A stretch of DNA of 64,000 nt. Origin: an uncultured Collinsella sp. GTDB lineage: Bacteria > Actinomycetota > Coriobacteriia > Coriobacteriales > Coriobacteriaceae. The stretch covers positions 23,946 to 87,945 of the forward strand of contig UQKV01000003.1 of the NCBI GenBank assembly GCA_900541665.1, given 5' to 3'. Position numbers and translations under genes: made by a program. The notes beneath the pieces are model-generated. The model saw nothing but the letters and a program-made list of their open reading frames with translations. It was not told where the DNA came from and did not search any database. Positions 61,480 through 64,000 of the stretch are shown here, piece by piece; position 1 is the first letter of the stretch; each line of letters opens with the position of its first letter.

Positions 61480-63555
61480 ATGAGATTCTCGATTATTAGC
61501 GAGATCCCCGGCAGGACCCGTCTTCAATTGGCGGGTCCTGTGCCAGAGAGCGATCTCGACGCACTTCTTAAGCTCAGCGGCGATATCGACGGCGTGCACA
61601 AGGTGCGCGTTTATGGCCGTATTGGCCAGATGGCGCTGGAGTACGACGAGCCGCGCCGTGCGAGCGTGCTCGACGCCCTGGGCGCACTCGATGCTCAAGC
61701 TATCGCCGATGCCAAGTCGGGCTATGTGATGCAGCTCGAGCCGCGCAAGCACAAACTCGTTATGGACCTGGCGACACTCGTCGGCGCCCATTACGCACGT
61801 CGCTGGTTCTTGCCGACGCCTCTGCGTGCGGTGTTTGTCGTGGCCGGTTACATGGCATTTTTGCGCGCCGCCCTTCATGAGCTGGCGCAGCCGCGCCTGA
61901 CCGTTCCCGTGCTCGACGCTTCGGCCATCGGCATTTCGTTCGTCAAGCGTGATGTCGACACCGCGGGCCAGACGATGTTCCTGCTCAACGTGGGCGAGCT
62001 GCTCGAGGACTACACGCGCGCCATGAGCGAAAACGAGCTCATCAACTCGCTGCTCGATGTGCCTGACAAGGCGCAAAAGGTCGTCGGCGACACCGAGGTG
62101 AGCGTTGCTGCGACCGAGCTTGAGCCCGGCGATCTGGTCGCCGTGCGCACCGGCATGTCCATCTGCATTGACGGTGTGGTCGAACAGGGGAGCGCCATGG
62201 TCAACCAGGCGACCCTGACCGGCGAGCCGCTTGCCGTCGCGCGCAGCGCAGGCGACGACGTGTTCGCCGGAACTGTCGTGGAAGACGGCAGCATCTTGGT
62301 GCGCGTGCGCGCCAATACGGCGCAAACCAAACTGCGATCAATCGTCTCGCTCGTGCAGACGGCCGATTCACTCAAGTCCGAGGGCCAGTCGCACATGGAA
62401 GACCTCGCTAACAAAATCGTCCCGTGGAACTTCCTGCTCGCGGGTCTGGTTGCGCTTACCACGCGTAGCCTCATCAAGACCTCGGCGGCACTGATGGTCG
62501 ACTACTCGTGCGCACTCAAGCTCACGGGTTCCGTCGCCGTCATGACCGCTATGAGCGATGCTGCCAAGATGGGCGTCATGGTCAAGGGCGCCAAGTACTT
62601 TGAGTCGTTTGCCAAGGCCGACACCATTGTGTTTGATAAGACTGGCACGCTCACTGAGGCCCAGCCGCGCTTGGCTTGCGTGCTGACGACCGATGGCTGG
62701 AGCGAGGACGAGGTTCTGCGCCTTTCCGCTTGCTTGGAGGAGCATTTTCCGCATCCGGTGGCGCGCGCCGTGGTCAATGCGGCATGCGAGCGCGGGCTCG
62801 AGCACCGCGAGCGCCACGCTGCCGTCGAGTACATCGTGGCGCACGGCATTGCCTCGTCCATCGAAGGGCGTCGCGCCATCATCGGTTCCGCTCACTTTGT
62901 GTTCGATGACGAGGGCGCACAGCTCGAATCCGACATCAAGGAGCGCATCGAGTCCCAGATGCAGGGCTTGTCGCCGCTGTACCTGGCGGTCGACGGCACG
63001 GTCGTGGGCGTGCTCGGCATCGAGGATCCGCTTAAGCCCGGGGTCTGTGAAGCCATCGCCGACCTGCATGCGCTGGGCGTCAAACATGTCGTTATGCTCA
63101 CGGGCGATTCTGAACGCACGGCCGAGCGCATTGCACGCGAGGCGGGTGTCGACGAGTTTAAGGCCGAGCTGCTGCCCGAGGACAAGTACGCGTATGTGGA
63201 GCGCATTAAGGGCGAGGGGCGCCACGTTGCCATGGTGGGCGACGGCGTCAACGATTCGCCGGCGCTCGGTTTGGCCGACGTGGGGCTGGCAATGGGCGGT
63301 GGAAGCGACATCGCCAAGGAGGTCGCCGATATCATCCTGACCGATACGGATCTCGCCGCGATCGTGCGCCTGCGCCGCATGAGTCAGGGGCTTATCGACC
63401 GTCTGACGAGCTCCTACTCTAAGGTGATGCTCACCAACTCAGCACTCTTGGCACTGGGCATTACCGGCACGATTACCCCGCAGGTGTCGTCGCTACTGCA
63501 CAACGGCTCGACGATTGCCTACAGCCTGAGCAACGCGAAAGCGTATCTGCGTTAG
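61480..63555 (+). CDS. P1B-type heavy-metal-transporting ATPase
   Basis: 691 residues. N-terminal HMA-like region (~1-75) without a CxxC metal site, actuator motif TGEP at ~246, phosphorylation motif DKTGT at ~385, ATP-binding HP motif (FPHPVARAV) and GDGVNDS at ~586. The intramembrane metal site reads DYSCAL in place of the usual CPC/SPC; this variant appears in pumps paired with DUF6110 proteins, and the transported metal is not established (Mn, Fe or Zn are possible). Followed by a strong terminator. Confidence 0.9.
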   Translation: MRFSIISEIPGRTRLQLAGPVPESDLDALLKLSGDIDGVHKVRVYGRIGQMALEYDEPRRASVLDALGALDAQAIADAKSGYVMQLEPRKHKLVMDLATLVGAHYARRWFLPTPLRAVFVVAGYMAFLRAALHELAQPRLTVPVLDASAIGISFVKRDVDTAGQTMFLLNVGELLEDYTRAMSENELINSLLDVPDKAQKVVGDTEVSVAATELEPGDLVAVRTGMSICIDGVVEQGSAMVNQATLTGEPLAVARSAGDDVFAGTVVEDGSILVRVRANTAQTKLRSIVSLVQTADSLKSEGQSHMEDLANKIVPWNFLLAGLVALTTRSLIKTSAALMVDYSCALKLTGSVAVMTAMSDAAKMGVMVKGAKYFESFAKADTIVFDKTGTLTEAQPRLACVLTTDGWSEDEVLRLSACLEEHFPHPVARAVVNAACERGLEHRERHAAVEYIVAHGIASSIEGRRAIIGSAHFVFDDEGAQLESDIKERIESQMQGLSPLYLAVDGTVVGVLGIEDPLKPGVCEAIADLHALGVKHVVMLTGDSERTAERIAREAGVDEFKAELLPEDKYAYVERIKGEGRHVAMVGDGVNDSPALGLADVGLAMGGGSDIAKEVADIILTDTDLAAIVRLRRMSQGLIDRLTSSYSKVMLTNSALLALGITGTITPQVSSLLHNGSTIAYSLSNAKAYLR

Positions 63556-63579
63556 CAGACGTGTTCGTCCACGTTATCT

Positions 63580-63625
63580 GGCCTGCGCCCAGACGGCATC
63601 GATGTCGTCTGGGCGCAGGCCTTTT
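63580..63625 (+). terminator. Terminator after the P-type ATPase gene
   Basis: GGCCTGCGCCCAGAC/GTCTGGGCGCAGGCC 15-bp stem followed by TTTT. Confidence 0.9.
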
Positions 63626-63629
63626 GCGT

Positions 63630-63678
63630 TTGACCATTTGCTAGCTTCTCTATATTGTGTTGCTAGCAGTGTTAGCAA
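63630..63678 (+). promoter_or_regulatory. Promoter and autoregulatory operator of the RelB-like gene
   Basis: TTGACC at 63630 and TATTGT at 63653 with a 17-base spacer. Inverted repeat TTGCTAGCAGTGTTAGCAA at 63660-63678 overlaps the expected transcription start, as in self-repressing toxin-antitoxin operons. Confidence 0.7.
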
Positions 63679-63698
63679 TTGAAGGGAGCGGGATCAAC

Positions 63699-63790
63699 GT
63701 GGGTGCTGTTAGCGGCATGGCGCAGGTGAACGTTCGCGTAGATCGCCAGGTCAAGAACCGTGCCGAGGAGGTGCTGCGGCTTTCGGGCAG
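63699..63790 (+). pseudogene. N-terminal fragment of a RelB/DinJ-like antitoxin, cut at a sequence junction
   Basis: From the GTG at 63699 (GAAGGGAG upstream; ATG at 63717 is an alternative) the frame reads GMAQVNVRVDRQVKNRAEEVL, the ribbon-helix-helix start of RelB/DinJ antitoxins. Around 63785-63800 the sequence changes to AT-rich DNA encoding purE on the other strand and the antitoxin continues only as nonsense. No toxin gene follows in the window. Confidence 0.65.
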
Positions 63791-63829
63791 GTCGCTGTCG
63801 CTGCCCATTACTATACCGACTTTCTTCAT
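63785..63829 (-). CDS. purE: First ~15 codons of purE, cut at a sequence junction
   Basis: Minus strand from the ATG at 63829, AGGAGG seven bases upstream, reads MKKVGIVMGSDSDLP, the diagnostic N-terminus of N5-CAIR mutase PurE with its GSDSD substrate-binding motif. After codon ~15 the frame becomes ESRSTSSARFL, not PurE-like. The segment is AT-rich compared with the rest of the window and preceded by a ZTP-like riboswitch, which fits a clostridial purE. Confidence 0.7.
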
Positions 63830-63855
63830 TTCATACCTCCTGAAAAAATCAAAAA

Positions 63856-63957
63856 GGGCACACTCCGAGAATGTATCTCAGGTGTGCCCAGACGGTCGGC
63901 TGAAAAAGAGTTTTTCTGTTCCCTTGCAGTGCTCTGCAATAATCCGTCAGTCGCAGA
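63856..63957 (-). promoter_or_regulatory. ZTP (pfl-type) riboswitch with intrinsic terminator upstream of purE
   Basis: Minus strand: CGACUGACGGAUUA, stem UUGCAG/CUGCAA, GGGAACAGAAA, then the conserved 3' half GCCGACCGUCUGGGCA (63902-63887), matching the ZTP consensus. The final GGGCA is part of a terminator stem GGGCACACC.../GGUGUGCCC-type hairpin (63856-63889) followed by TTTTTGATTTTTT. Ligand (ZTP/ZMP) binding would prevent the terminator and allow purE expression. Promoter TACAAT at 63978-63973 lies upstream. Confidence 0.8.
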
Positions 63958-64000
63958 AAACTCATCTGTATTGTACCTAAAGTATACCAAATACAAGACC

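Noticed and set aside
63725..63738. AGGTGAACGTTCGC resembling the GGTGAACGTTCACC operator
   Set aside because: It lies within the RelB-like coding sequence, is not palindromic, and the bases are explained by the codons for VNVRV.

Overview
The window looks like the chromosome of a human-gut Collinsella (Coriobacteriia, probably C. aerofaciens or a close relative). The basis is high-GC codon use, short-spaced operons with GGAG/AAAGG ribosome binding sites, a sortase-assembled pilus locus, GatCAB, alpha-type glutamine synthetase with a GlnR-like neighbour, and pectin-derived uronate catabolism. The last ~200 bases do not fit: they are AT-rich and carry a ZTP-type riboswitch plus the first codons of purE, which look clostridial and are joined abruptly to a truncated RelB-like gene.

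Layout. 1-8.5 kb: rhamnogalacturonan/pectin oligosaccharide use (esterase end, SGNH esterase, GH105 hydrolase, sugar isomerase, two flavin/NAD(P) oxidoreductases, RpiB-type isomerase DhuI, reductase DhuD). 8.6-12.8 kb: FadR-type regulator, GntP permease and IlvD/Edd-family sugar-acid dehydratase. 13-18.3 kb: accessory block with an MFS exporter behind a nearly leaderless upstream ORF, a CBS-domain protein, an alkyltransferase-like protein, a tRNA-Met 3' fragment acting as an att remnant, and a broken tyrosine integrase. 18.3-25 kb: AAA ATPase, YczE-like membrane protein, GntR regulator, KDPG aldolase, KDG kinase and LacI regulator, with two kinds of paired structured regulatory elements. 25-31.5 kb: glnA, GlnR-like regulator, HtrA protease, a 201-bp inverted-repeat element, ligA. 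31.8-36.3 kb: Phd/PIN toxin-antitoxin pair, MATE exporter with MerR regulator, a nuclease-like protein. 36.5-41.5 kb: moaA, a moaC-mobB fusion, MFS and HAD genes. 42-50.8 kb: a pilus island (tip adhesin, GC-rich minor pilin, backbone pilin, small membrane protein, class C sortase). 51-54.6 kb: gatCAB. 54.9-63.6 kb: AAA/DUF4143 ATPase, AraC regulator with a two-gene ABC exporter, DUF6110 protein and a P1B-type metal ATPase.

How it fits together. GH105 releases unsaturated uronate; DhuI and DhuD convert it to 2-keto-3-deoxygluconate (KDG); KdgK and KdgA convert KDG to pyruvate and glyceraldehyde-3-phosphate. The GntP permease and IlvD-like dehydratase probably feed aldonates into the same KDG node. 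The two loci are bound by shared control sequences: a GGTGAACGTTCACC palindrome (upstream of GH105, dhuD and the 20.7 kb gntR gene) and a CGAAAnCGnTTTCG LacI-type operator upstream of kdgK and the YczE-like gene.

The most novel signal is a pair of minus-strand leader RNAs upstream of kdgA and the YczE-like gene. They share conserved blocks, compatible base-pair changes, a possible loop-linker pseudoknot and a mutually exclusive stem that in one copy ends in a U-tract. I read them as a candidate riboswitch class. Three families of short hairpin repeats are scattered between operons across the window.
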